Source: Megaustenia siamemsis
Taxonomy: Eukaryota; Mollusca; Gastropoda; Stylommatophora; Ariophantidae
Direction: 5' to 3'
Assembly: GCA_032433765.1 (NCBI GenBank)
Contig: JAVIAB010000049.1
Coordinates: 18,468,768-18,532,767, forward strand
Length of the DNA stretch: 64,000 nt
Shown: positions 60,501-64,000 of the stretch, one piece after another
Position numbering within the stretch: the stretch's first letter is position 1
Layout: every line of letters begins with the position of its first letter
Made by a program: the position numbers and the translations under genes
Notes under the pieces: generated by a model
Told to the model about the DNA's origin: nothing
The model's input: the letters and a program-made list of their open reading frames with translations, nothing else
Database searches by the model: none

Positions 60501-60823
60501 ATGGCTCGAAAGGTTAATAAAATACCATATTCCCAATACGCCACTTGGCGTGACAGTGTTCTTTACATTACTTTACTATTGTGAAAGATGGTCATATTTT
60601 TTTTTTCTTCAACAGAACATCAATATTAATGGTTCTGAGGCTGCAGGTGCATCTTCTGCCAACCCACAGGCCCCCATCCACAACAGCATTCCACCCACTC
60701 TTCTACAGGGAGATTATGATGAATCACAAAGTGCAGCATCTTTTCAGGCAGCTCTGTTGGCATGGCGACAGGGGGAAGAACCCAAAGCCAGTTTCAAAAC
60801 AGATAAGGAAATGGCTTCCCCTA
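38563..60823 (+). CDS. ZBBX: Zinc finger B-box domain-containing protein 1, 5' eight exons (gene continues past window)
   Basis: Gene model joined from eight exons: 38563-38671, 41825-41938, 43969-44117, 45863-45996, 52339-52434, 55177-55235, 57212-57248 and 60616-60823. Exon phases agree at every junction and all introns start GT and end AG. The likely start is the ATG at 38613, giving MPVFNTSTRK; the frame is open upstream to the acceptor, so an upstream coding exon is not excluded. Domain order: a charged coiled coil (exons 1-2), a basic linker (exon 3), a B-box with KCGQC (exon 4) and NCVQC, YCPGC, FH and QHRS (exon 5), a Ser/Pro linker (exons 6-7) and a segment containing SFQAALLAWRQGEE (exon 8). 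B-box position, coiled coil and the SFQ-A-L-W motif match ZBBX as I know it; the vertebrate gene is linked to ciliated tissues. The exact ligand set is inferred. The last donor is phase 1, so more exons lie beyond 64000. Introns hold nearly all the satellites and transposons of the right part. Confidence 0.82.
38755..39120 (-). mobile_element. LINE family F 3' part in ZBBX intron 1
   Basis: - strand contains TLKYNLHPNVLLPMPVLDPR-like sequence in one frame and matches 14900-15200 reversed. Confidence 0.75.
39590..39772 (-). mobile_element. SINE family 3 (tRNA-derived)
   Basis: Sense head at the right: A-box-like tggcttagtcgttggtgctc and B box gggttcattcc read on the - strand. Body includes cacccataaaatgtgcaat. 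The sequence 39121-39589 has a short (TA)n at 39404-39420 and nothing else. Confidence 0.6.
39822..40133. repeat. About 40-bp AT-rich tandem repeat
   Basis: Seven units of gtttatgttaattttgacag plus ttttaatttgtgcataaagt, imperfect. Confidence 0.88.
40440..40735 (+). mobile_element. LINE family F fragment with RT motif C
   Basis: INEILFADDQVLIHETTEDL, then LQEHINRLNNTCKQYNMEIN and LKQVDNF with a frameshift at 40668. The region 40134-40439 is featureless. Confidence 0.75.
40736..40890 (+). repeat. Repeat family Y copy, truncated
   Basis: cgcccgatgactaaagtatt through gtttgcagtgtaac as at 33615-33740. Followed by a G run (40886-40902). Confidence 0.65.
41026..41785. repeat. 40-bp satellite with four-unit higher-order repeat, next to ZBBX exon 2
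   Basis: Nineteen units of ttagtccattttgtttattg plus aaaaattgttgctcgagata. Two diagnostic positions (base after gtcca, and Y in gtYgc) follow the order T/T, T/T, A/C, C/C at least three times, a 160-base higher-order period. The array stops about 40 bases before the exon 2 acceptor. Confidence 0.92.
41825..41938 (+). CDS. ZBBX: ZBBX exon 2 (coiled coil)
   Basis: Acceptor tattcatgctag; donor gtaagt at 41939. It encodes HLLKARDQTRKLEEDNRK and a following charged stretch ending ELRE, a predicted coiled coil. Phase 2 in and out. The acceptor lies about 40 bases after the end of a 40-bp satellite array. Confidence 0.85.
42150..42390 (+). mobile_element. LINE family B 3' end, diverged
   Basis: gacactgaaaagaacattga, gctccctcaatatgatcgag and ggaaaggtcaatatatatgt match the last part of family B. 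41939-42149 is plain intron. Confidence 0.75.
42448..42600. repeat. Duplicated poly-A containing unit
   Basis: aataataattttgc-agaaaagt plus a poly-A run and attacgtgattgacctgcta occur twice in tandem. Confidence 0.85.
42785..43018 (+). mobile_element. LINE family C 3' end
   Basis: LGHVKRHNSLIKVILEGKIQ, RGRPRLTWTSNIKRWTCQP and ARDRVEWRSMVANLRCGDGT, tail atgatgatt. Confidence 0.85.
43181..43730 (+). mobile_element. LINE family A 3' part
   Basis: KEVRCRMAQAKAAFQKMRKI, VLKCYVEPVLTYGCESWTIG, EYIVTTGKIEGRRDRGKQRE and WRDMITYATRPST; tail gatgatgatgatgat. Confidence 0.88.
43778..43921. repeat. 36-bp tandem repeat, four copies
   Basis: caaagtcatctgtaatgtta plus taaccaatcattcaag; ends about 50 bases before ZBBX exon 3. 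Confidence 0.9.
43969..44117 (+). CDS. ZBBX: ZBBX exon 3 (basic linker)
   Basis: Acceptor tttttctccag; donor gtaaga at 44118. Translation begins KHGPGFWARGQSNTGSLTK and ends KKVKVLRDEPI. Enters phase 2 and leaves phase 1, which the next exon completes as Asp. A 36-bp tandem repeat ends about 50 bases upstream. Confidence 0.78.
44225..44560 (-). repeat. Repeat family Y copy
   Basis: - strand reads LGLTRQVSLFLEAPRRGKVE and FTNPVTSYQLWVADNFQL; the same order is seen at 33820-33960 with frameshifts. No known domain; may be chance translation of a conserved repeat. Confidence 0.65.
44588..44935 (+). mobile_element. SINE family 2 (tRNA-derived)
   Basis: Head ggttggtctcgaggcaagat and B box gggttcaaatcc, then body cgtcaattactcatcgatgg and gacttcgtcagaggtaaaaa. 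The - strand copy at 61005-61330 matches throughout. Confidence 0.8.
45240..45500. repeat. 31-bp tandem repeat, about eight copies
   Basis: agaatgaaggaaaattaatt plus agatgaaatgt. (GT)n lies at 45043-45062. The rest, 44936-45239 and 45501-45862, is A/G-rich intron. Confidence 0.9.
45863..45996 (+). CDS. ZBBX: ZBBX exon 4 (first B-box cysteine pair)
   Basis: Acceptor ttatttcacag; donor gtatgt at 45997. Encodes DKPKQIGPPGTLKYIAQRK, then a Lys/Pro-rich part and KCGQCEDRTATV. The C-x2-C pair is the first zinc-ligand pair of the B-box. Enters phase 1, leaves phase 0. Confidence 0.85.
46112..46628 (+). mobile_element. LINE family A 3' part
   Basis: aggtgagatgcagaatggtt through agtacttgatgacgatg; EMWFYRRMLRIP and REQLEHIMTTGKVEG. 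Frames broken. It abuts the LINE H antisense 3' end. Confidence 0.85.
46621..47045 (-). mobile_element. LINE family H 3' end, single unit of the 48-bp repeat
   Basis: - strand frame SKILYGELIHGKRQIGRPKL, DFSICENDWEHLASDRTSWR and LEEKRLMKKDGKPLWISGPD. The 3' UTR (46621-46735) has one copy of the unit amplified at 1486-2769, and no SINE at the site used at 1024. Confidence 0.85.
47213..48077. repeat. 27/28-bp tandem array, left block (about 31 copies)
   Basis: Units ctgctctgacttgccaaagg plus acaatgga (28) or caatgga (27). Interrupted at 48078 by a family X insertion and resumed at 49664. No seed LINE was identified. Confidence 0.93.
48078..49663 (+). mobile_element. Family X insertion carrying an extracellular-type ORF
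   Basis: 1,586 bases with caatgggctgct on both sides (48066-48077 and 49664-49675). The 5' part is shared with the EGF-like fragment at 4.9 kb (cacagttcgttaacc), the 3' part with copies at 7.8, 8.0 and 37.6 kb, and the end is a short (aaccaat)n tail. Structure suggests copying through RNA, but no LINE machinery is encoded. A TSD inside a tandem array is weaker evidence than in unique DNA. Confidence 0.6.
48357..49235 (+). CDS. Unknown cysteine-rich, sequon-rich ectodomain ORF (family X)
   Basis: Uninterrupted 292-codon frame. Two related blocks of about 75 residues: one with CCSETAMPCYPRIAFNGITV, the other with CCYKGDLPCYPRIALNGITV; both have further cysteines and a following FT/YTFT strand. 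Nine N-x-S/T sequons (such as NCT, NWS, NIT, NHS, NLT, NET, NFS, NYT) point to a secreted or cell-surface domain. The end reads LTSSSAMTIIIFGRT-stop and is conserved in the copy at 8.4 kb. No signal peptide is visible, and the first codons lie behind a run of nine G. I do not recognise the family. It could be an exon of a larger gene or a retrocopy. Upstream EGF-like sequence is degenerate. Confidence 0.5.
   Translation: MCLTQKHMCFLTKDLFLGGGLNEDIPDGRINCTISPIHDSLPEVYDVNKAVLSLQVNIYNVHTYNWSGLCSSSSFIANTENITGLCCSETAMPCYPRIAFNGITVTTNHSPCVCHIFTPQKEILNITTSCAVCDINDHRPGASSMIDTTVAPSISSAEPYLWNVNLTLFLNDIQVNETSESCGGSYKKGAENIKFCCYKGDLPCYPRIALNGITVVENFSSCVNYTFTSKSESVKVTKSYSLCGFTNYRSCGFCWIGNDNLPPLCVYMFGIGVINDGLTSSSAMTIIIFGRT
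49664..51270. repeat. 27/28-bp tandem array, right block (about 57 copies)
   Basis: Same unit as the left block. It contains higher-order duplication: the four-unit segment with gacaatgggctgctctg at 49745 recurs 112 bases later. Variants agagcaatggactacaaaaa mark a repeated segment near 51050 and 51210. Confidence 0.93.
51271..51835. other. No recognisable feature
   Basis: AT-rich intron sequence without gene or repeat that I can name. Confidence 0.45.
51841..52075 (+). mobile_element. LINE family B with internal deletion
   Basis: gttgaacgcattcgaaaata at 51857 jumps to agcagcaggaatcggctccc; about 240 bases present in other copies are missing. Ends gaaaggtcaatagatag. Confidence 0.82.
52339..52434 (+). 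CDS. ZBBX: ZBBX exon 5 (rest of the B-box zinc ligands)
   Basis: Acceptor tttttcgtacag; donor gtgagt at 52435. Thirty-two codons, beginning NCVQCSEMYCPGCFAAFH and ending QHRSVPLS. C-x2-C, C-x2-C, x3-H and a later His complete the B-box. The last 24 bases of the exon plus the donor are repeated about twelve more times downstream in a 59-bp array. Confidence 0.9.
52411..53160. repeat. 59-bp array made from the ZBBX exon 5 donor junction
   Basis: About 13 units of caacacaggagtgtcccact plus aagtgtgagtagattatcc and tagtgaccaatactctaaa. The first unit is exon 5 coding sequence plus the real donor at 52435. Most later units keep an intact AAGTGTGAGT donor-like site; several read AAGTGTAAGT. Because 59 is not a multiple of 3, reading past the first donor soon meets TAA. 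Confidence 0.93.
53447..54412 (+). mobile_element. LINE family A, split by a SINE
   Basis: Left part to 53555 and right part from 53820 (TGKIEGRRDRGKQREK, MRREQMEYIVTTGK). Many stops and small deletions. Tail ggtacttgatgatgatgatg. Confidence 0.82.
53556..53819 (-). mobile_element. SINE family 1 copy with TSD in LINE A
   Basis: Flanked by attaaaacag at 53546-53555 and 53820-53829; the intact LINE sequence is seen at 22045. Confidence 0.92.
54470..55112 (+). mobile_element. LINE family A' 3' part
   Basis: NRSEKESSS-type frame, then PILTYESESWTVNKQMKRRF, MGFLIRMIKVPWTAKKTKKE; tail gatgatgatgatgat. Confidence 0.82.
55177..55235 (+). CDS. ZBBX: ZBBX exon 6 (linker)
   Basis: Acceptor gatcacacag; donor gtaagg at 55236. 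Encodes AAGPRVCLSPSASGDSQTP plus a split Arg codon. Phase 0 in, phase 2 out. Confidence 0.75.
55483..55710 (-). mobile_element. SINE family 1 copy, head truncated
   Basis: Body, B box (gggatcgaacc) and tail present, but the A-box end after gtagtccagttc is missing. Ends in a TA-rich stretch. Confidence 0.88.
55755..56035 (+). mobile_element. LINE family B 3' end
   Basis: RRTLMREARAAGIGSLNEIE and ggctcaaaaggtcaatagat agatagatag tail. Confidence 0.88.
56040..57211. other. ZBBX intron 6, featureless
   Basis: AT-rich, no repeat recognised apart from a short inverted caggaaacaggaa / attttcctgtttcc pair at about 56070-56120. Confidence 0.5.
57212..57248 (+). CDS. ZBBX: ZBBX exon 7 (short linker microexon)
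   Basis: Acceptor tttcctcttacag; donor gtaagt at 57249. Only 37 bases: completes the split Arg and adds GGQASGLIPTQE. Phase 2 in, phase 0 out, in agreement with both neighbours. Confidence 0.72.
57287..58092 (-). mobile_element. LINE family B, longer fragment
   Basis: - strand encodes NHEKTNVMKSLIPTDDRIYM, EEIDPFIYLGSHIDREWDTS, AKAAMSFRSLEKLWKSKLIS and RRWSYVGHVMRRDNNRNTKQ. A frameshift separates the last part. The RT domain is absent. Confidence 0.85.
58100..58915 (+). mobile_element. LINE family C with an in-frame 87-bp triplication
   Basis: YNYLGHTITSDGKCTTEINK at the start; 58510-58905 is open and repeats the 29-residue block RGRPRLTWTSNIKIWTSHP-MITCTIKARN three times, then VANLQCGNGT. 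Other copies have it once. Confidence 0.88.
58930..59140 (+). repeat. Repeat family Y copy
   Basis: acttcagcacactgttcttg, gcctggcctgactggttagt match 33770-33860. Its end runs into the following array. Confidence 0.6.
59141..59690. repeat. 27-bp tandem array, about 20 copies
   Basis: gcaagtagtcagttatcagt plus caatgac. The unit resembles the family Y end (agctatcagctg...gctgataac) and may have started there. 27 bases keep both strands open; not a gene. Confidence 0.92.
59871..60576 (+). mobile_element. SINE family 1 copy split by LINE B, with TSD
   Basis: tattgtgaaaga at 59859-59870 and 60577-60588. The SINE head and body run to about 60055 and its end from about 60527; LINE B lies between. 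Confidence 0.85.
60056..60526 (+). mobile_element. LINE family B inserted in SINE 1
   Basis: Starts agatatagaaacaaagttga, encodes NEEIREIANQPLISSVIKKR-like sequence, ends ggctcgaaaggttaataaa. aatacca on both sides is a probable TSD. It ends 89 bases before ZBBX exon 8. Confidence 0.85.
60616..60823 (+). CDS. ZBBX: ZBBX exon 8 (SFQ-A-L-W motif)
   Basis: Pyrimidine-rich acceptor ending tcttcaacag; donor gtaagt at 60824. Encodes NININGSEAAGASSANPQAP, then LLQGDYDESQSAASFQAALL and AWRQGEEP. The SFQ-A-L-W core is the second segment supporting a ZBBX assignment. Ends phase 1. No following exon in phase 1 was found before 64000. Confidence 0.85.
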
Positions 60824-61004
60824 GTAAGTAATGTTTACATTGACCATTACTTTCAATTAGTGATTGTCAGTGGTGCAGTGTTGGTGCACTAGCAATGAAA
60901 GTGAGAGTGAGTTTGATCACAACTTAATGCTGTCCATTCTACCCACCTGGAAAAAAAAAAAAGAGTCTCCGGTGAAATGAGTTGAAAAAAGGGTATATAT
61001 TTTT

Positions 61005-61330
61005 TTTTCCGTTCGCCAGCTTTTTACCTCTGACGAAGTCCCTAGAGACTAGGAACTGCATTTTGCATGTTAATCCATTTTACCTTAGCAGCCGTGTGCA
61101 CAGGGGTCCCTTGCCGCACAGGCAGATAACTCCGACTTCGGAGGTACTCATATTTTTTCCATCGATGAGTAATTGGCGCTTCAAGCCAGGCCTCGCTTCT
61201 GAGACCTGGGGTGGTTGCCACAGAGAGAAATCATAAATAAAAATCCCAACCAGTGTAGCAGGGATTTTAACCCACAATCTTTCTGTCTCGAGGCCGGCAT
61301 CTTGCCTTGAGACCAACCAGTCCCCCCATG
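61005..61330 (-). mobile_element. SINE family 2 copy
   Basis: Antisense of 44588-44935: cctctgacgaagtccctaga, ccatcgatgagtaattg and head gaggccggcatcttgccttg agacc. Sequence 60824-61004 and 61331-61505 is plain intron. Confidence 0.8.
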
Positions 61331-61505
61331 CAGAAAAAAAGGGTTTATAAGAGCACAGGAAACCACTGGCCTCCTCCAACTGCTGTCACAGGTGCCGTGA
61401 AATGTAATATCTCACTCATGTACAATATTACAATAAAACACATTTTATTATTTTACTTTGGCAACCAAATGAAACGTGAACAGCTACGCAGTTTGGTCAT
61501 GTACA

Positions 61506-62030
61506 TCATCATCATTAAGTGCCATCCTCAATTTGAAGGTTGGCTACCATGAAACGCCATTCTGCTCTGTCTCTTGCTTTGATGGTGCAGGCTGTCATAG
61601 GCTGACTTATCCATCTTTTGATGTTACTCGTCCATGTTAGCCTTGGTCTGCCTCTGCCTCTTTTACCTTGTATTTTCCCTTCCAAGATTGCTTTTAGTAG
61701 ACTGTTGTGTCTTTTAACATGATCCAAAAATCACATTTGCCTTGTTTGAATTGTATTTAGTAGTTCTCATTTCATTTTTAGTTGTTTTAAGACTTCATCA
61801 TTTATTTTCTTTTCTTTCCACCCAATTCTACCTATTCTTCTATAAATCCACATTTCAAAGGCTTCAGTTTTCTGTTCTGTTTTCTTGTCTAATGTCCATG
61901 TTTCTGCCCATTACAGGAATGTTAAGAAGATATAACATTTTGCTATTCTTAGTTTTAGCCCTATTGTTATTTGTTTTGATGTTAGTATATTTTTCATGGC
62001 ATGATCATGTACACAGAGTGGAACATGCTT
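61506..62030 (-). mobile_element. LINE family C 3' part
   Basis: - strand DHVKRHNSLLKAILEGKIQG, RGRPRLTWTSNIKRWISQP, ARDRAEWRFMVANLQIEDGT; catcatcatcatt tail. Confidence 0.85.
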
Positions 62031-62454
62031 AAATACATTTGCAGCTATGGGGTTTAACATGCTGTGGTCATGCCATTTTTTCTGAATTAAAAAAAAAAAT
62101 TTGAAATAACAAAGAGAAAATTAATGAACATAGATCTAAAGCATATGAATTGTTTGGGCAATTTGCTCAGAAAGTCAGAAAAGAGGTTTAAATAAAAGAA
62201 TTCCAGGGCTTCAGTGGAGATGATCGTGGAAGTGTCGATAAATCAGAAGCTGCAATACATGGCTTCTGGGTTTCTCGTGTCAGCTACTAGAACACCATTT
62301 TGCATTTAATGTGTTCATCATTAAAAATAAATTGGATACCATAAAACAGTGAATTGGGGTCATCCTCAGACTCCTTTTTCTTGTTCCACATGAAGAACAT
62401 TTATTCACATGTTGTTGGTCCCCACAATTCACAAACAGCAGAAACAGACTCAAG
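62031..62454. other. No recognisable feature
   Basis: Intron sequence; no further ZBBX exon found (the only AG-bordered candidate near 62205 meets a stop). Confidence 0.4.
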
Positions 62455-63590
62455 ATGCAACATTATCATCATCATGTGTTATACCGGTTGGCGTAGGCTA
62501 TCATCTCCTTCCACAATCTTCTATCCACAGTACATCGTATCAATTCTGTTGTTGACAGTTTTCCATGTCATGACACCAAGCTATCCAATATCTTCTCTCT
62601 CTATCGTCTGCGATCTCTCTTTCCCTGTATTTTAGCCAGTTGTAACCAAGTTATTGAGTTATTTGTGGGTCATCATCATTGCACTCCGAACATGTCCATA
62701 GGTGCTCAGATCCCCTCCTCAGCAATTCCCTCAGTGTCCAGCGACTGACGACTCAAGTTCTATGTTGGTTGATAAGTCTTCTTACACGGCCACCAAGTTT
62801 TTCATTTCTGGTTGTGCCCACCTTAACTCCCATTTCCATCATCCGAAGAAGCGACGTTGATCTGTGTTTGTGAAAGTCCCGTGCTCTTCCCACATCTCGG
62901 AGTGCATTGATGATGTCCGCCCGATCCATTGGTTGCCCGTCCTCAACGACAGCGCAGCTAGCCAACCTGTCCGCTCTCTCATTTCCCCGCACTCCCGCAT
63001 GTCCAGGGACATAGACAAAGATGACCTTACGTATTTTGGATTTCTGCAACGACTCTACCCATTGCATGCATACAAAGCCCGCCTCCACTTTTTTATCATG
63101 CTCATCGAATCACTCAGTATACATGCGTGGGTGTAGTCTTGTGACTCTAACCATTTGAATGCCTTGGTCACTGCCATCACCTCCATTGTCATGCTACTCG
63201 TGGTCATGGCGTATGCACCACTGTCTTCCTTGGCTATTCTGCCTGCCGAACGTGCTGTAAACGTGCTGTAACCAAGTATCCCAACTTTCCTCTTTTCATG
63301 ATGTGCCTGAAAAATGTTGATTGTTTCTTTCTGATGTTTTTTAGGAGCTACCTTTTTGTGTTGGCCTCTTTGATGAGAGTTTCCTCCTTTGATTTTTAGC
63401 TGTCCAGGAAACTTTTATCATTATTCTGATAAATCCTATCTCTGTGACATCAAATCATATTTTCATTTGTTTGTTTACTGTCCATGATTCACTCCCATAG
63501 GTCAGAATTGGCTTTACATAGCACCAATGAACTCTCTTTCTCACTTCTATTGACATATTTTTGTTGCATAAGACGTTTTTCATTTTCGGA
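62455..63590 (-). mobile_element. LINE family A' interrupted by LINE D
   Basis: Parts 62455-62651 and 63267-63590; - strand FPKMKNVLCNKNMSIEVRKR and PILTYGSESWTVNKQMK. The catcatcatcat tail is at the left. Confidence 0.82.
62652..63266 (-). mobile_element. LINE family D 3' part with RNase H domain, with TSD
   Basis: tgtaaccaagt at 62641-62651 and 63267-63277. - strand encodes the end of an RNase H domain (IFVYVPGHAGVRGNERADRL) and a tail LGGRVRRLINQHRT, preceded by ETTSS-like MAMTTSSMTMEVMAVTKAF. An RNase H after the RT is typical of the I/Jockey side of LINEs, unlike the RTE-like families here. Confidence 0.85.
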
Positions 63591-64000
63591 AATGCTAAGA
63601 TGCAACAATACTTGTCAAATCTGTAGACAGCTATCACCACTATTGTCCAACAAGGAAATAACTCTTTATGCAAGACAGACACTCTACAATACAATCTTTG
63701 TTCCAATGTTGTGCTACCAATGCCAGTCTTTGACCCTAAATGCAAGAATAACAAGAAAAATAACCTCTACTGAGATGAAGTGTGTTAGATGAATGACAGG
63801 AAACAGCCTGAGAGACAAGATCAGAAATGTAGAACTGAGAAAAAAGCGAGGAATAACCCCCGTCATAATATATAAAGAAACAACAGATAAAATAGTTTAG
63901 CCACATGAAAAGACAGAAAGATCAAAACACAACACAACAACCTTTCAATAAATGTTGCAAGAACACCATACCCAAGGGTCGACCACGAAAAAGGTGGATT
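63590..64000 (+). mobile_element. LINE family F 3' part, cut by window edge
   Basis: ISRQLSPLLSNKEITLYARQ, TLYNTIFVPMLCYQCQSLTL and ITRKITSTEMKCVR, matching 14870-15060. Confidence 0.8.

Noticed and set aside
62205..62300. Possible ninth ZBBX exon
   Set aside because: An AG precedes it, but the phase-1 frame meets TGA within six codons and no similarity to the protein is evident.

Overview
The window is non-coding-rich metazoan DNA. I infer a lophotrochozoan, most likely a gastropod mollusc. The grounds are the mix of RTE-like and Jockey/I-like LINE debris, tRNA-derived SINEs, a Sailor-like (DD82E-type) DNA transposon, and an EGF-like fragment of the MEGF10 type common in molluscs. No species is proven. 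There are no bacterial features, CRISPR arrays or operons.

One host gene is convincingly present. It is a + strand, multi-exon gene for zinc finger B-box domain-containing protein 1 (ZBBX). Eight exons (38563-38671, 41825-41938, 43969-44117, 45863-45996, 52339-52434, 55177-55235, 57212-57248, 60616-60823) join with consistent phases and canonical AG/GT borders. They encode a coiled coil, a B-box zinc-ligand set split over exons 4 and 5, and a C-terminal Phe-Gln-Ala-Ala / Trp-Arg motif. The last donor is phase 1, so the gene runs off the right edge.

Left part (1-38.5 kb): transposon fossils and tandem arrays. From left to right these are a purine-strand satellite (1-497), a LINE with a 48-bp array (875-2769), a LINE bracketed by a target-site duplication (TSD) (3463-4390), an EGF-like pseudogene running into a 31-bp array (4740-6440), repeat family X copies (7.8-8.7 kb), a LINE with a 38-bp array (9.0-11.5 kb), three mariner-like copies (11.7-14.2 kb), LINEs containing a second 38-bp array and a 26-bp array (14.3-19.6 kb), nested LINE/SINE insertions (19.8-25.9 kb), a Sailor-like element with terminal inverted repeats (TIRs; 26.0-28.4 kb), more LINEs (29-35 kb) and a telomere-like satellite (35.7-36.4 kb).

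Right part (38.5-64 kb): the introns of ZBBX, packed with tandem arrays, LINE and SINE copies, and a 1.59-kb insertion of family X carrying an open, cysteine-rich, heavily sequon-bearing reading frame.

The main theme is that many tandem arrays are amplified pieces of identifiable sequences: LINE ORF ends or 3' UTRs, a pseudogene exon, and the exon-5/splice-donor junction of ZBBX. Monomeric versions of several repeat units still sit in other LINE copies of the window, so the seed of each array can be named. Letters A-H for LINEs, X/Y for repeat families and 1-4 for SINEs are labels used only here.
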